Below, piece by piece: positions 1 to 9,024 of a stretch of 64,000 nucleotides of DNA (positions are counted from its first letter, which is position 1; every line of letters begins with the position of its first letter). This stretch comes from Lachnospiraceae bacterium (GTDB lineage Bacteria; Bacillota; Clostridia; Lachnospirales; Lachnospiraceae), in the NCBI GenBank assembly GCA_014804645.1, contig JAAUZI010000076.1, positions 56,227 through 120,226 of the forward strand, read 5' to 3'. The notes under the pieces were generated by a model. The model ran no database searches, was not told the origin of the DNA, and worked only from the letters and a program-made list of their open reading frames with translations. Both the position numbers and the translations under genes were made by a program.

Positions 1-531
1 GCTTACATTGATTTTGGAGGAGAGAGCGCGCTCCCGCTGATTCAAAAGTATGACAATCTGCTGGTGGTGCAGACATTCAGCAAGTCACGGGCCATGGCAG
101 GCATGCGTATCGGCTTTGCCATGGGCAGCGAGAAACTGATAAAGTACTTGAACGACGCCAAGTTTTCCTTTAACTCCTATACCATGAACCGTCCCACTCT
201 GGCGCTGGGCATCGAGGCCCTGAAGGACAAAGCCTATTTTGAGGAGATTACAGCCAGAATTGTGGCCACCAGAGAGCGGGTGAAGGGTGAGCTGAGAGAG
301 CTGGGTTTCACATTCCCCGATTCTCTGACCAACTTCATTTTTGCCTCCCATGAGCGGATTCCGGCAGAGCAGATTTTTCGGGCGCTGAGGGAGCGGGAGA
401 TCTATGTGCGTCACTGGGACAAGCCGCGGATTTCCAATTTTTTACGGATTACGGTGGGAACGGACGAGGAGATGGATACTTTGCTGTCCTTTCTGAGAGA
501 ATATATCCAAAGAGGAGAAAAAACATGCTGA
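1..531 (+). CDS. hisC: Histidinol-phosphate aminotransferase, C-terminal part (5' end outside the window)
   Basis: The reading frame is open from base 1 and gives 176 residues, about half of a normal HisC (around 350). It begins AYIDFGGESA and carries the PLP-lysine segment TFSKSRAMAG (Lys at local residue 28), followed by the RIGFA and RISNFLRITVG segments typical of class I/II aminotransferases of the HisC branch. The family converts imidazole-acetol phosphate to histidinol phosphate in cytosolic histidine synthesis. The last 7 bases overlap the start of the next gene, so the two are probably co-transcribed and coupled. A close paralogue acting on other substrates cannot be excluded without the N-terminal half. 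Confidence 0.88.
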   Translation, partial: AYIDFGGESALPLIQKYDNLLVVQTFSKSRAMAGMRIGFAMGSEKLIKYLNDAKFSFNSYTMNRPTLALGIEALKDKAYFEEITARIVATRERVKGELRELGFTFPDSLTNFIFASHERIPAEQIFRALREREIYVRHWDKPRISNFLRITVGTDEEMDTLLSFLREYIQRGEKTC

Positions 532-1001
532 CACACTACCTGATTATCTTTTTTGTTTCCATGGTTCCATTGATCGAACTGAGAGGCGCTATTCCTTATG
601 CTGTGGGCTTTGGCCTGGACATGCGGCTCAGCTATATTATCTGCATTCTGGGCAATATGCTGCCCGTGCCCATTATCTTTCTGTTTGCCAGAAAGGTGCT
701 GGAGTGGGGGGCGGACAAGCCGGTGATCGGCAAGTTTTTCACTTTTTGTTTGGAAAAGGGCCATAAGGGAGGCGTGAAACTGCAGGAAAAGGCTGGAAGA
801 GGCTTGTTTTTGGCGCTGCTTTTGTTTGTGGGCATCCCTGTGCCCGGCACCGGCGCCTGGACCGGTACACTGGCGGCCAGTCTGCTGGATATGGATTTTA
901 AGTCCAGCGTTATTGCGGTTCTCCTGGGAGTCATACTGGCTGGAATTATTATGGGACTAGTCAGTGCGGGAGTGTTCGGCGCCATAGGGATGGCGGCTTA
1001 A
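525..1001 (+). CDS. Small multidrug-export family membrane protein (COG2426 type)
   Basis: This 158-residue, very hydrophobic protein has about four membrane segments. The N-terminal FVSMVPLIELRGAIPYAVGF segment with the ELRGAIP motif, and the later GIPVPGTGAWTGTLAAS loop, are hallmarks of the Sm_multidrug_ex family. The ATG overlaps the end of hisC by 7 bases, behind AGAGGAGAAA. The family name suggests export of small drugs, but the transported compound is unknown and the annotation rests on family resemblance only. It acts in the cytoplasmic membrane. Confidence 0.8.
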   Translation: MLTHYLIIFFVSMVPLIELRGAIPYAVGFGLDMRLSYIICILGNMLPVPIIFLFARKVLEWGADKPVIGKFFTFCLEKGHKGGVKLQEKAGRGLFLALLLFVGIPVPGTGAWTGTLAASLLDMDFKSSVIAVLLGVILAGIIMGLVSAGVFGAIGMAA

Positions 1002-1025
1002 GGAATACATGCGGAGGTGAAAGCG

Positions 1026-1871
1026 GTGCAGGCGTATTCGGATTTTGCCGGAGTGTATGATGAGCTTATGGACAATGTGCCCTATGAGTCCTGGTGTGAA
1101 AACATTGCGGCGCTGATTGAACGGTACGGGATCAGCAGGCCCGTGGGCGAGAGCAGACCCGAAGGAGAGGAAAGCTCCGAGACGGAGAATCTGTTGGCGT
1201 CCGAGAGAGATCTGGTGCTGGATCTGGGTTGCGGCACCGGCACGTTGACCCAGATGCTCCACAAAAGGGGCTACGATATGATCGGAGTGGACAATTCCCC
1301 GGAAATGCTTGGAATTGCCATGGAGAAAAGCGCCAAGGGCGGCGGTGGGATTCTGTATCTGCTGCAGGATATGCGGGAGCTGGAGCTGTACAGCACTGTG
1401 GGCACGGTGCTGTCCGTCTGTGATTCCCTGAATTATCTGTTGGAGGAGAAGGAACTGCTGCAGGTTTTCCGTCTGGTGAACAATTATCTGTATCCGGGCG
1501 GATTGTTTTTATTTGATTTCAACACGGTATATAAGTACAGCCAGGTCATAGGGGACGCTGTCATTGCCGAGAACAGGGAGGACTGCAGTTTTATATGGGA
1601 GAATTATTACCATGAGCAGGAGGAGATCAACGAGTATGACCTGACTGTCTTTGTGCAGGAAGAGGGAGAGCATTTCCGGCGCTTTGTGGAGAACCATCTC
1701 CAGCGAGGCTACACTCCCCAGACCATGTGCGATCTGGTGGAGCAGGCGGGGATGCAGGTGATCCGGCTGCTGGATGCGGACACACTGGGAGGGGTGACGG
1801 ACCAGAGCCAGCGGGTCTATGTGCTGGCCAGAGAGCAGGGTAAACCGAGAGGAAACATGCCCGTTTTATAG
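1026..1871 (+). CDS. Class I SAM-dependent methyltransferase
   Basis: The protein opens VQAYSDFAGVYDELM, as do many small Firmicute SAM methyltransferases, and has the SAM-binding glycine motif LVLDLGCGTGTL, the acidic GVDNSPEML strand and a post-I YLLQDMRELEL segment. I chose GTG at 1026 because GGAGGTG at 1013-1019 lies 6 bases upstream; the in-frame GTG at 1017 would overlap that site. An acidic insert (about residues 38-58) precedes motif I and is longer than usual. The substrate is unknown. It lies 24 bases downstream of the exporter gene and 17 bases before hslO, consistent with one transcript. Confidence 0.85.
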   Translation: MQAYSDFAGVYDELMDNVPYESWCENIAALIERYGISRPVGESRPEGEESSETENLLASERDLVLDLGCGTGTLTQMLHKRGYDMIGVDNSPEMLGIAMEKSAKGGGGILYLLQDMRELELYSTVGTVLSVCDSLNYLLEEKELLQVFRLVNNYLYPGGLFLFDFNTVYKYSQVIGDAVIAENREDCSFIWENYYHEQEEINEYDLTVFVQEEGEHFRRFVENHLQRGYTPQTMCDLVEQAGMQVIRLLDADTLGGVTDQSQRVYVLAREQGKPRGNMPVL

Positions 1872-1888
1872 GGCGGATTGGAGTGGAA

Positions 1889-2785
1889 ATGAGGGATTAT
1901 ATAGTGCGCGCCACGGCTGCGGGTGCGCAGATACGCGCGTTTGCCGCCACCACAAGGAATCTGGTAGAGAAGGCCAGAGAGGCCCACGACACCAGCCCGG
2001 TGATGACGGCGGCTCTGGGACGCTTGCTGACGGCGGGCGCCATGATGGGCGTTATGCTGAAGGGAGAGAAGGATCTGCTGACATTGCAGATCAGGGGAGA
2101 TGGTCCCGGCAGAGGGCTGACGGTAACGGCGGACAGCTTGGGCAGAGTCAAGGGCTATCCTCTGGTACCAGACGTGATACTTCCTGCCAATTCACTGGGG
2201 AAACTGGATGTCTCCGGGGCCATGGGGCCTGGGATACTGAGTGTGATAAGGGATATGGGGATGAGAGAGCCCTATGTGGGGCAGACTCCTCTGCAGACAG
2301 GCGAGATAGCGGAGGATTTGACCTATTATTTTGCCACATCGGAACAGACTCCCTCCAGCGTGGGTCTGGGAGTGCTGATGGAGCGGGACAACACGGTGAA
2401 ACAGGCGGGAGGATTTATCATCCAGCTGATGCCGAATACGGAGGAGGAAGTCATCTCCAGACTGGAGAAGAATCTGTCAGAGGTATCTTCAGTGACCACC
2501 ATGCTGGAGGCGGGCAACACGCCGGAGCAGATATTGCAGATTCTGCTGGAGGGGCTGGGAGTGGAGTTCACGGATACTATGGAGACTGATTTTGTCTGCG
2601 GCTGCGACAAGTCCAGAGTAGAAAAAGCGCTGATCAGCATCGGTGAGAGTGAGCTGCAGGAGATGATCGACGAGGGAAAAGAGATCGAGGTGAACTGCCA
2701 GTTCTGCAACCGGCATTATCTCTTCTCGGTGGAGGAGCTTGACGCCCTTCGGATAAAAGCGCAAAAAGCGCGCCTTAAAAGCTAA
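1889..2785 (+). CDS. hslO: Hsp33 redox-regulated chaperonin
   Basis: The protein has the Hsp33 N-terminal fold (DYIVRATAAGAQIRAFAA, SPVMTAALGRLLTAGAMMG) and the C-terminal zinc centre: CGC at about residue 235 and CQFC about 30 residues later, the usual CxC...CxxC spacing. In this family reduced protein binds zinc and is inactive; oxidation releases zinc and switches on holdase activity in the cytosol. The ATG at 1889 is preceded by GGAG at 1880-1883 and is preferred over GTG at 1883. Its 3' end overlaps a convergent gene by 4 bases inside a shared terminator hairpin. Confidence 0.95.
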   Translation: MRDYIVRATAAGAQIRAFAATTRNLVEKAREAHDTSPVMTAALGRLLTAGAMMGVMLKGEKDLLTLQIRGDGPGRGLTVTADSLGRVKGYPLVPDVILPANSLGKLDVSGAMGPGILSVIRDMGMREPYVGQTPLQTGEIAEDLTYYFATSEQTPSSVGLGVLMERDNTVKQAGGFIIQLMPNTEEEVISRLEKNLSEVSSVTTMLEAGNTPEQILQILLEGLGVEFTDTMETDFVCGCDKSRVEKALISIGESELQEMIDEGKEIEVNCQFCNRHYLFSVEELDALRIKAQKARLKS

Positions 2786-2798
2786 GGCTGCGCTTTTT
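2763..2798. terminator. Bidirectional intrinsic terminator between hslO and the convergent gene
   Basis: AAAAAGCGC (2763-2771) pairs with GCGCTTTTT (2790-2798), and the inner arms GCCTTA and TAAGGC extend the stem around a 5-base loop. There is a T run on each strand, so it can stop both converging transcripts. The hairpin contains the stop codons of both genes. Confidence 0.85.
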
Positions 2799-3285
2799 CC
2801 AGAGAATTGCGGATTGCTTCCAACAGTACCAGGGAAGTATATTTGCTGTCGGTGTCGTATTTGAGGTTATCCAGCGACTGCTGCTCGCAGATCTGAGCCG
2901 TCAGAGAGTCGAAGGCAGGCTGGAGCAGAGGGTACATAGTGGTCACGGCATCGCTTAGATTCACCAGCTGTATGGAGGTGATGGTATCCCGGTTGACCAT
3001 GACTTCCACATTCATAGTCTGATCGCCCAGAACCAGCTCTGTGTTGTATACGCCGGGTATGTAGAGAGAGGCTGTGTCGGAAGTGGGCGAGGCGCCATTT
3101 GAGACGTCCGTGCTGCCGCTGGGGCTTTCTGTTCCTGTGGGAGCATCGGGCTGGGCGGAATCCTCTTTATCCGGCAAAAACATCATGACCAGCAGCACCA
3201 CAAACAGGATGCCCAGCACGGCAAATATTCCGGTATAAATCAATTCTTTCATATGGAGGACCACAATTTTCGTCTTTGCGCTCAT
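2782..3285 (-). CDS. Membrane-anchored protein with a degenerate FMN-binding-like domain
   Basis: This 167-residue protein has one N-terminal membrane segment (about residues 14-35), a Ser/Thr/Pro-rich linker (about 40-70), then a domain starting YIPGVYNTELVLGD and ending YTSLVLLEAIRNSLEKA. That pattern resembles the extracellular FMN_bind fold of RnfG/NqrC-like proteins. The usual SGAT flavinylation motif is replaced by DTDSKYTS, so covalent FMN attachment is doubtful. The ATG at 3285 is preceded by GAGG at 7 bases; ATG at 3252 is an alternative. It is divergent from dapF. The function is unknown and the family link is tentative. Confidence 0.6.
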   Translation of the reverse strand: MSAKTKIVVLHMKELIYTGIFAVLGILFVVLLVMMFLPDKEDSAQPDAPTGTESPSGSTDVSNGASPTSDTASLYIPGVYNTELVLGDQTMNVEVMVNRDTITSIQLVNLSDAVTTMYPLLQPAFDSLTAQICEQQSLDNLKYDTDSKYTSLVLLEAIRNSLEKAQP

Positions 3286-3415
3286 GTTATGCCTCGCTTT
3301 GCTCGTTGTTAATATAGGTTATGCGCAGAAAAAAATGTTTATGACGGAAAAGAGGTTTGCATTTTCCAAAAAAAACGATTATTATGGGAAAAGGAAAAAA
3401 GGGGGGGATGCGGAT

Positions 3416-4270
3416 ATGAAATTCACTAAGATGCACGGATGCGGCAACGATTATGTATATATTGACGGCGCGGCGTGGCAGATTCTGCAGAGTAATAAGC
3501 CCGACGTGGTGCAATTTTTGAGCGACCGGCATTTCGGCGTGGGCGGCGACGGCGTAATCTTTATCAATCCCAGCGATGTGGCGGATTTTGAGATGGAGAT
3601 GTACAATGCTGACGGCACCAGAGCGGAGATGTGCGGCAACGGAATCCGATGCGTGGGCAAATATGTGTATGACAAGGGGCTGACGGACAAGCGGCAGCTG
3701 TCTATTGTCAGCGCGGGACAGATAAAATATCTGGAGCTGGAGGTGGATTCGGAGAACAGGGTGTCCTGGGTGAGGGTGAACATGGGCAGCCCGATACTGG
3801 TTCCGGATCAGATTCCGGTGAAGATTTCCGGCCGGCAGGCTGTGAATGTTCCGATATGTGTGGAGGGCCAGGAGTATCATATGACATGTGTGTCGATGGG
3901 AAATCCCCACGCAGTGGTATTTGTGGATGGGACGGACGATATGAATCTGGAACAGATCGGTCCGCTGTTTGAGCATCACGAGCTGTTTCCCAAGCGCACC
4001 AACACAGAGTTTGTACAGATCGTGGACAGACAGCATGTGAAAATGCGGGTATGGGAGCGGGGTACCGGAGAGACCCTGGCCTGCGGAACCGGGTGTTGCG
4101 CCACGGCCGTGGCCTGTGCGCTGAATGGTCTGACGGACGATCAAATCACTGTAAACGTTCTGGGCGGCGAGATCGAGGTGACATGGGACAGGGAGCGGAA
4201 TCTGGTGTATATGGGCGGCCCTGCGGCCACGGTGTTTGAGGGCGAGATAAACATAGAAGAAAAGAGGTAA
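3416..4270 (+). CDS. dapF: Diaminopimelate epimerase
   Basis: DapF interconverts LL- and meso-diaminopimelate for lysine and peptidoglycan synthesis. The 284-residue protein starts [17 protein letters not shown] and carries both catalytic cysteines: [14 protein letters not shown] in the first lobe and [15 protein letters not shown] in the second. The start at 3416 fits the family; a frame continues upstream but without family sequence. A G-rich stretch (3401-3407) serves as the ribosome site. It lies 7 bases before dapL, and the two form the last steps of the aminotransferase-type lysine pathway. Confidence 0.96.
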   Translation: MKFTKMHGCGNDYVYIDGAAWQILQSNKPDVVQFLSDRHFGVGGDGVIFINPSDVADFEMEMYNADGTRAEMCGNGIRCVGKYVYDKGLTDKRQLSIVSAGQIKYLELEVDSENRVSWVRVNMGSPILVPDQIPVKISGRQAVNVPICVEGQEYHMTCVSMGNPHAVVFVDGTDDMNLEQIGPLFEHHELFPKRTNTEFVQIVDRQHVKMRVWERGTGETLACGTGCCATAVACALNGLTDDQITVNVLGGEIEVTWDRERNLVYMGGPAATVFEGEINIEEKR

Positions 4271-4277
4271 TACAAAT

Positions 4278-5492
4278 ATGTATAAAGTGAATGACAACTA
4301 TTTGAAACTGCCGGGGAGCTATCTGTTTTCCACGATTGGCAAAAAGGTGAACGCCTATGCGGCGGCCCACCCGGACAGCAGGATCATCCGGCTGGGAATC
4401 GGGGATGTGACCCAGCCCCTGGCTCCGGCCATTATAAAAGCCCTGCACAGTGCGGTGGATGAGATGGGTGATGCGGCTACGTTCCGGGGGTATGCGCCGG
4501 ATCTGGGCTATGAGTTTTTGAGAAACGCCATTGCGGATAACGACTACAAGGCCAGAGGCTGTGAGATCAGTGCGGATGAGATCTTTATCTCCGACGGGGC
4601 GAAATGCGACTCCGGCAATATTCAGGAGATTTTCAGTCTGGACAACCGGATTGCGGTGTGCGACCCTGTCTATCCCGTGTATGTGGATACCAATGTGATG
4701 GCCGGGCGCACCGGCGTCTATGACCCTCAAAAAGAGATCTGGAGCAATGTGATTTACATGCCTTGTACACAGGAGAATGATTTTGTCCCCTGTCTGCCCA
4801 AGGAGACTCCGGATATTATTTATCTGTGTTTTCCCAACAATCCTACCGGCTCTGCAATCACCAAAGAACAGCTGCAGGAGTGGGTGGATTATGCCAACAG
4901 AGTGGGAGCAGTCATTATCTATGATGCGGCTTATGAGGCGTACATATCCCAGGAGGACATCCCCCACAGTATCTACGAGTGCCAGGGGGCCAGGACCTGT
5001 GCCATCGAACTGCGTTCTTTCTCTAAAAATGCGGGATTTACCGGCGTACGCCTAGGATTTACCGTGATTCCGAAGGAGCTGAAGGCGGGAGATGTGAGCC
5101 TGCATAGCCTGTGGGCAAGGCGTCATGGCACGAAGTACAACGGCGCGCCCTATATCGTACAGCGGGCCGGTGAGGCGGTGTACTCCGAGGAGGGCAAGGC
5201 ACAGCTGAGAGAACAGGTGGCCTATTATATGAAGAATGCGGCATATATTTATCAGGGGTTGAAGGACGCCGGGTACACGGTATCCGGCGGCGTGAACGCG
5301 CCCTATATCTGGCTGAAGGCTCCCCGGGGCATGAGCAGTTGGGAATTTTTTGACTATCTGCTGGAGAATGCCAATGTGGTAGGTACGCCCGGCTCCGGTT
5401 TCGGCCCCAGCGGTGAGACCTATTTCCGTCTGACTGCCTTTGGAAGCTATGAGAACACGGTGGAGGCTGTGGAGCGGATCAAGGCGTTATAG
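4278..5492 (+). CDS. dapL: LL-diaminopimelate aminotransferase
   Basis: This PLP enzyme converts tetrahydrodipicolinate directly to LL-diaminopimelate, bypassing the succinyl/acetyl branch. The 404-residue protein has the DapL-specific N-terminus ([20 protein letters not shown]), [13 protein letters not shown], the [14 protein letters not shown] loop, [11 protein letters not shown], and the PLP-lysine motif [15 protein letters not shown]. Length and motifs fit the chlamydia/clostridia branch of the family. It forms an operon with dapF immediately upstream. Confidence 0.96.
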   Translation: MYKVNDNYLKLPGSYLFSTIGKKVNAYAAAHPDSRIIRLGIGDVTQPLAPAIIKALHSAVDEMGDAATFRGYAPDLGYEFLRNAIADNDYKARGCEISADEIFISDGAKCDSGNIQEIFSLDNRIAVCDPVYPVYVDTNVMAGRTGVYDPQKEIWSNVIYMPCTQENDFVPCLPKETPDIIYLCFPNNPTGSAITKEQLQEWVDYANRVGAVIIYDAAYEAYISQEDIPHSIYECQGARTCAIELRSFSKNAGFTGVRLGFTVIPKELKAGDVSLHSLWARRHGTKYNGAPYIVQRAGEAVYSEEGKAQLREQVAYYMKNAAYIYQGLKDAGYTVSGGVNAPYIWLKAPRGMSSWEFFDYLLENANVVGTPGSGFGPSGETYFRLTAFGSYENTVEAVERIKAL

Positions 5493-5529
5493 GTGATTGT
5501 GAAATATTTAAGGGAAGGAGGAGACCGGG

Positions 5530-7479
5530 ATGGAGTATGAGAAGGATTATCTGACAGGGCTTTGGACTCGCCGGGCCATGTATACATATTATCAGAGTCT
5601 GGAGTTGGGCAGCAGGATTCACTTCATGTTTCTGGATGTGGACAATTTCAAAATAGTCAATGATATCTATGGACATAATGAAGGGGATGCCCTGCTGGTA
5701 AATATTGCCGGTATCCTTCAGAAGAGTGCGCCCATGGCCCATGGAGTCAGGATGGGCGGTGATGAATTTGTGCTCATTTTCCCTCAGGAGGTGGACCGGG
5801 AGACTCTGTGCGGCATTGCGGGCGGGATTATCGAGCGCGTGCAGAGCAAGGAGGGCGCGGAGCATATTTCGACCAACGTATCCATGAGTATCGGTATCCT
5901 CTATGATGAAAAGGTGGGGGAAACCCTGGAAGATACGCTGTTAAAGAGCGATATGGCCATGTATCATGCCAAGGATAACGGCAAGGGCCGGTATGTGGTG
6001 TTCAACGATATTGCAGAGCTGGTGCTGGGCGAGCTGGAGATGGAAAAGAGACAGCAGCAGGCTCTGAGAGACAGGGAGTTTGAGGTGCGGTATGTGCCCA
6101 TTGTCATGGCGCAGACGCCGAGACTTCATATGGCTCAGGTCTATGTGGTCTGGAACATGAAAGACGGACGGTGCCGAGGGCAGGAAGAGTTTCTGCCACT
6201 GTTTGTGAGAAACGGTTTTGCTACTGAACTCAACGCCTGGGTCATAGAGAGAGTGCTGCAGGATATCGTCGCGTTCAGAGGGGAAAAGGAAAGACCGGAC
6301 AGAGTGGGAGTGCGGATTTCCCGGCTGCAGCTGTTGAATGGCAATCTCCTGCCGTGGCTGGAGGGGCTGATGCATGATTATAAGGTAAAGGCGGAGGAAC
6401 TGGAGCTTGAGATAGAGGAGTCTGCATTTATCAGGGGTAAGGAGGAGATGTTTGCCAATATCGAGGCTTTGCACAAGTGTGGTTTCCGCATTTCACTCAC
6501 GGGTGTGGGAATGGACTTTGCCAGCCTGCGGTACTGGGATATGCTGCCCATTGATACGCTGAAATTCCAGAGAGAATATCTGCAGCATGCGTTTGCAAGC
6601 CACAAGGGGAGAAGAATTATGAAAACCCTGATGGCTGTGGGGCGGGAGCTGAAGATGGACATTGTGGCGGACGGCGTAACCTCCCGGGAGGATATCATGT
6701 ATCTCATTGAATGCGGCTGTAATGCCGTGGGTGGAGAATACTTTTCCAAGCCGCTGAGTGCGATCGATTTTTTGAGATATGTGAGAAAAAATCTGCGCAC
6801 GGAGATGCGGGTGACAGAATTCCCATTCTGGACAGACTACGCCGCTGTGGATAGCTCCATGCAGGCCGCCCCGATAGGAGCAGGAGTGCATCTGACGGAG
6901 GGAATCAGCACCAATTGGGGCGGAGTTTTGTTTGACGGCGGCGATGTGCGTGAGAATGTGCTGGAGCTGCCGCCGGAGCTGCTTGCCAGCGATTCCTACA
7001 CTGTGTGTATGTGGATTAAGCCTTTGGAGCTGAAGGGCTGGAGCAGTATATTGTATGCCAGGTATAACAATGGATTTATGTCTCTGGTGCCTTATACGCC
7101 AGATCAATCCACAATCTATCGGGTTCACCAAGATGATTTTGTTAATCATTATCATGATATTTTGATTCGGATGACACAGCGGAACAAATGGAGTTTTCTG
7201 TGCATAACTTACGATGCTGTCACAGGTGTGGGCCGGCTGTACCTGAATGGGCGGCTGGCGGGGGAGACAGAGGACATTCCGCAGTTGCCTGCCTGCAAAC
7301 AGATTCTGCTGGGGGGCGATCCCTTTCAGCAGTCTTTCCGAGGATATGTGTCCGGTCTGGTGTTCTGCGACAGTGTGATGACAGAGGCAGAGATTGGGGA
7401 CGTATATAAGGATTTTTGTAAAGACCCCGGATTTGTGGGAGACAGAGAGGAATTTTGGATGGGCGAACACAGAAAATAG
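5530..7479 (+). CDS. GGDEF / degenerate EAL / LamG-like three-domain protein
   Basis: The 649-residue protein has no membrane segment at its start. Residues 1-155 form a GGDEF domain with intact RMGGDEF (GGDEF at 76-80), so diguanylate cyclase activity is plausible; I see no RxxD product-inhibition site just before it. Residues about 180-435 align to an EAL domain but the catalytic signature is lost: ELEIEES replaces the usual ELEITE context, TGVGMDFASL stands where DDFGTGYSSL is expected, and KFQREYL replaces the catalytic KID strand. Residues about 450-640 form a concanavalin/LamG-like beta domain (SYTVCMWIKPLEL, WSFLCITYD, GRLYLNGRLAGE). LamG domains are normally extracellular carbohydrate or protein binders, so a cytosolic fusion is odd. 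Confidence 0.85.
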   Translation: MEYEKDYLTGLWTRRAMYTYYQSLELGSRIHFMFLDVDNFKIVNDIYGHNEGDALLVNIAGILQKSAPMAHGVRMGGDEFVLIFPQEVDRETLCGIAGGIIERVQSKEGAEHISTNVSMSIGILYDEKVGETLEDTLLKSDMAMYHAKDNGKGRYVVFNDIAELVLGELEMEKRQQQALRDREFEVRYVPIVMAQTPRLHMAQVYVVWNMKDGRCRGQEEFLPLFVRNGFATELNAWVIERVLQDIVAFRGEKERPDRVGVRISRLQLLNGNLLPWLEGLMHDYKVKAEELELEIEESAFIRGKEEMFANIEALHKCGFRISLTGVGMDFASLRYWDMLPIDTLKFQREYLQHAFASHKGRRIMKTLMAVGRELKMDIVADGVTSREDIMYLIECGCNAVGGEYFSKPLSAIDFLRYVRKNLRTEMRVTEFPFWTDYAAVDSSMQAAPIGAGVHLTEGISTNWGGVLFDGGDVRENVLELPPELLASDSYTVCMWIKPLELKGWSSILYARYNNGFMSLVPYTPDQSTIYRVHQDDFVNHYHDILIRMTQRNKWSFLCITYDAVTGVGRLYLNGRLAGETEDIPQLPACKQILLGGDPFQQSFRGYVSGLVFCDSVMTEAEIGDVYKDFCKDPGFVGDREEFWMGEHRK

Positions 7480-7499
7480 GGGGCAAAAGTCCCCTATTT
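7474..7499. terminator. Hairpin between convergent genes
   Basis: AAATAGGGG (7474-7482) pairs with CCCCTATTT (7491-7499). It sits between the stop codons of the GGDEF gene and the convergent ybaK-type gene, and can serve both strands, though the flanking T runs are short. Confidence 0.6.
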
Positions 7500-7982
7500 G
7501 TCATGTCTGATCACATCCGCGTACTCGGCTCTTGCGGCGGCGAGGAGATCCTTAGGGGCAAGCTCAATCTGGGAGCCTATACGGCCGCCGCTGACGATGA
7601 TGGCAGGCAGGCTGCCGGCAGAGACATCGATCCGGGTCACATACTGCTTTTTCATGCCTATGGCGGTGCAGCCGCCCCGGATATAGCCAGTGACGGCATT
7701 TATATCTTTTACATGAATCATTTCCACACTCTTTTCCCCAACGCTACGGGCTGCGGCTTTCAGGTCCAGCTCCCGGTCTATGGGAATCACAAATACAAAA
7801 TAGTCCCGGGCGCCCCTGGTCACCAGTGTTTTGTACACCTTTTCATAGGGGAGCCCCAGCTGGTCCGCAATTTTCAGAGCGTCCACAAACTCATCACATT
7901 CGTAGGTATATTGGGTGAAAGGAATCTTCATGGATTCCAGGATCCGCATGGCGTTGGTCTTGATTTCTTTTGATTTGGACAT
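7494..7982 (-). CDS. ybaK: YbaK/EbsC-type aminoacyl-tRNA deacylase (Cys-tRNA(Pro) editing)
   Basis: The 162-residue protein has the YbaK fold: KTNAMRILESMKIPFTQYTY, VYKTLVTRG, FVFVIPIDRELDLKAAA, and the glycine-rich GYIRGGCTAIGMKKQ loop followed by IIVSGGRIGSQIELAP. Family members hydrolyse mischarged Cys-tRNA(Pro) in trans in the cytosol. The ATG follows AAAGGGG by 8 bases. The length is normal for the family. Whether it edits Cys-tRNA(Pro) or another mischarged tRNA cannot be told from sequence. Confidence 0.9.
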   Translation of the reverse strand: MSKSKEIKTNAMRILESMKIPFTQYTYECDEFVDALKIADQLGLPYEKVYKTLVTRGARDYFVFVIPIDRELDLKAAARSVGEKSVEMIHVKDINAVTGYIRGGCTAIGMKKQYVTRIDVSAGSLPAIIVSGGRIGSQIELAPKDLLAAARAEYADVIRHDK

Positions 7983-8154
7983 GGTATTTTCCCCTTTTAT
8001 GTTGTATTGGCATGCCGCAGGAGATGATTTCCGGCCACGGTATCAGTATACCCCGGACGGAGGGCCGCGTCAAGGAGGCGGAAGGCGGCACGGAAATCAG
8101 AGGTGTATTTTTCGGAGATTTTTGATATGATAATAGAAAAACGGAGGTAAAAAT

Positions 8155-8955
8155 ATGGCGTTAATTCAAATGACATATCTCTCCATGGCGCTGCTGCGCA
8201 CGGTGGAGGTACAGGTGATTCTTCCCGTGGATAAGATGAATCTTGCGGGCGGCGGTGAGCAGGGCAAAAAATACAAGACATTGTATCTGCTCCATGGTCT
8301 TTTGGGCAGCAATATAGACTGGATATCCGGCACATGTATTCAGCGGTGGGCGGAGGCCAAGAATCTGGCGGTGGTTATGCCCAGCGGCGAGAACTCGTTT
8401 TATTTCGACCATGCGCTGCCAAACAGCGCATACGGAACCTTTGTGGGCCGGGAGCTGCCCGCCATGATGAGAAAGACATTTCCGCTGTCGGACAAGCGGG
8501 AGGACACCTTTATCGGTGGTCTTTCCATGGGAGGGTACGGCGCACTCCGCAATGGATTGAAATACAGCGATACCTTCAGCCATATCATTGCACTGTCCGG
8601 CGCCGTTCATATCTTTGAGGAGAAGGGCGCCGGACTCTTTGGGGGATTGGCCTGTTTTGGAGATATGAAGGAGGCGGAAAAGACGGACTTGAATCCAAAG
8701 ATCGCCTTTGAGAAGGCCAAGGCGAGAAACCGTGTGCCCAAAATTTATATGTCCTGTGGTCTTGAGGATAACCTGCTGGCGGCGAACAGAAAAATGAAAG
8801 AGTTTTTAGAGGAACAGGGGGCTGAGCTGACCTATGTGGAGGCGGCGGGAGGTCACGACTGGGATTTTTGGAACAGCCAGATTCATGAGGCATTGGAGTG
8901 GCTGCCGCTGGAGACGGAGTCCATGGGAATTAACAGCGGGCATGTGACGGAATAA
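8155..8955 (+). CDS. Esterase D/tributyrin-esterase-like alpha/beta hydrolase
   Basis: The 266-residue protein has the LYLLHGLLGSNIDW oxyanion segment, the nucleophile elbow GGLSMGGYGAL (Ser at about residue 124), an acid in the SCGLEDNLLAANR segment and the catalytic His in AAGGHDWDFW. This pattern matches the PF00756 esterase family, cytosolic in Firmicutes because no signal peptide is present, acting on short acyl or acetyl esters. The ATG follows a GGAGG site. It is divergent from the ybaK-type gene. Confidence 0.88.
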   Translation: MALIQMTYLSMALLRTVEVQVILPVDKMNLAGGGEQGKKYKTLYLLHGLLGSNIDWISGTCIQRWAEAKNLAVVMPSGENSFYFDHALPNSAYGTFVGRELPAMMRKTFPLSDKREDTFIGGLSMGGYGALRNGLKYSDTFSHIIALSGAVHIFEEKGAGLFGGLACFGDMKEAEKTDLNPKIAFEKAKARNRVPKIYMSCGLEDNLLAANRKMKEFLEEQGAELTYVEAAGGHDWDFWNSQIHEALEWLPLETESMGINSGHVTE

Positions 8956-8973
8956 TAAGGCGGCAGAAAATGC

Positions 8974-9004
8974 TTGACATTGACGTAACGTAAACCCCTA
9001 TACT
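8974..9004 (+). promoter_or_regulatory. MerR-type promoter with 19-bp spacer, upstream of the MerR-methyltransferase gene
   Basis: The -35 TTGACA (8974-8979) and -10 TATACT (8999-9004) are separated by 19 bp, the elongated spacing that MerR activators correct by distorting DNA. The spacer holds the dyad ACGTAACGT (8983-8991). The same promoter occurs at 11429-11459. The gene it drives encodes a MerR protein, so autoregulation is likely. Confidence 0.85.
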
Positions 9005-9024
9005 GTAAATGCGGGGATGGAATA

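Noticed and set aside
3284..3415. Upstream extension of dapF by 44 residues
   Set aside because: The extension contains no family sequence, and the canonical [12 protein letters not shown] start follows a purine-rich site at 3416.
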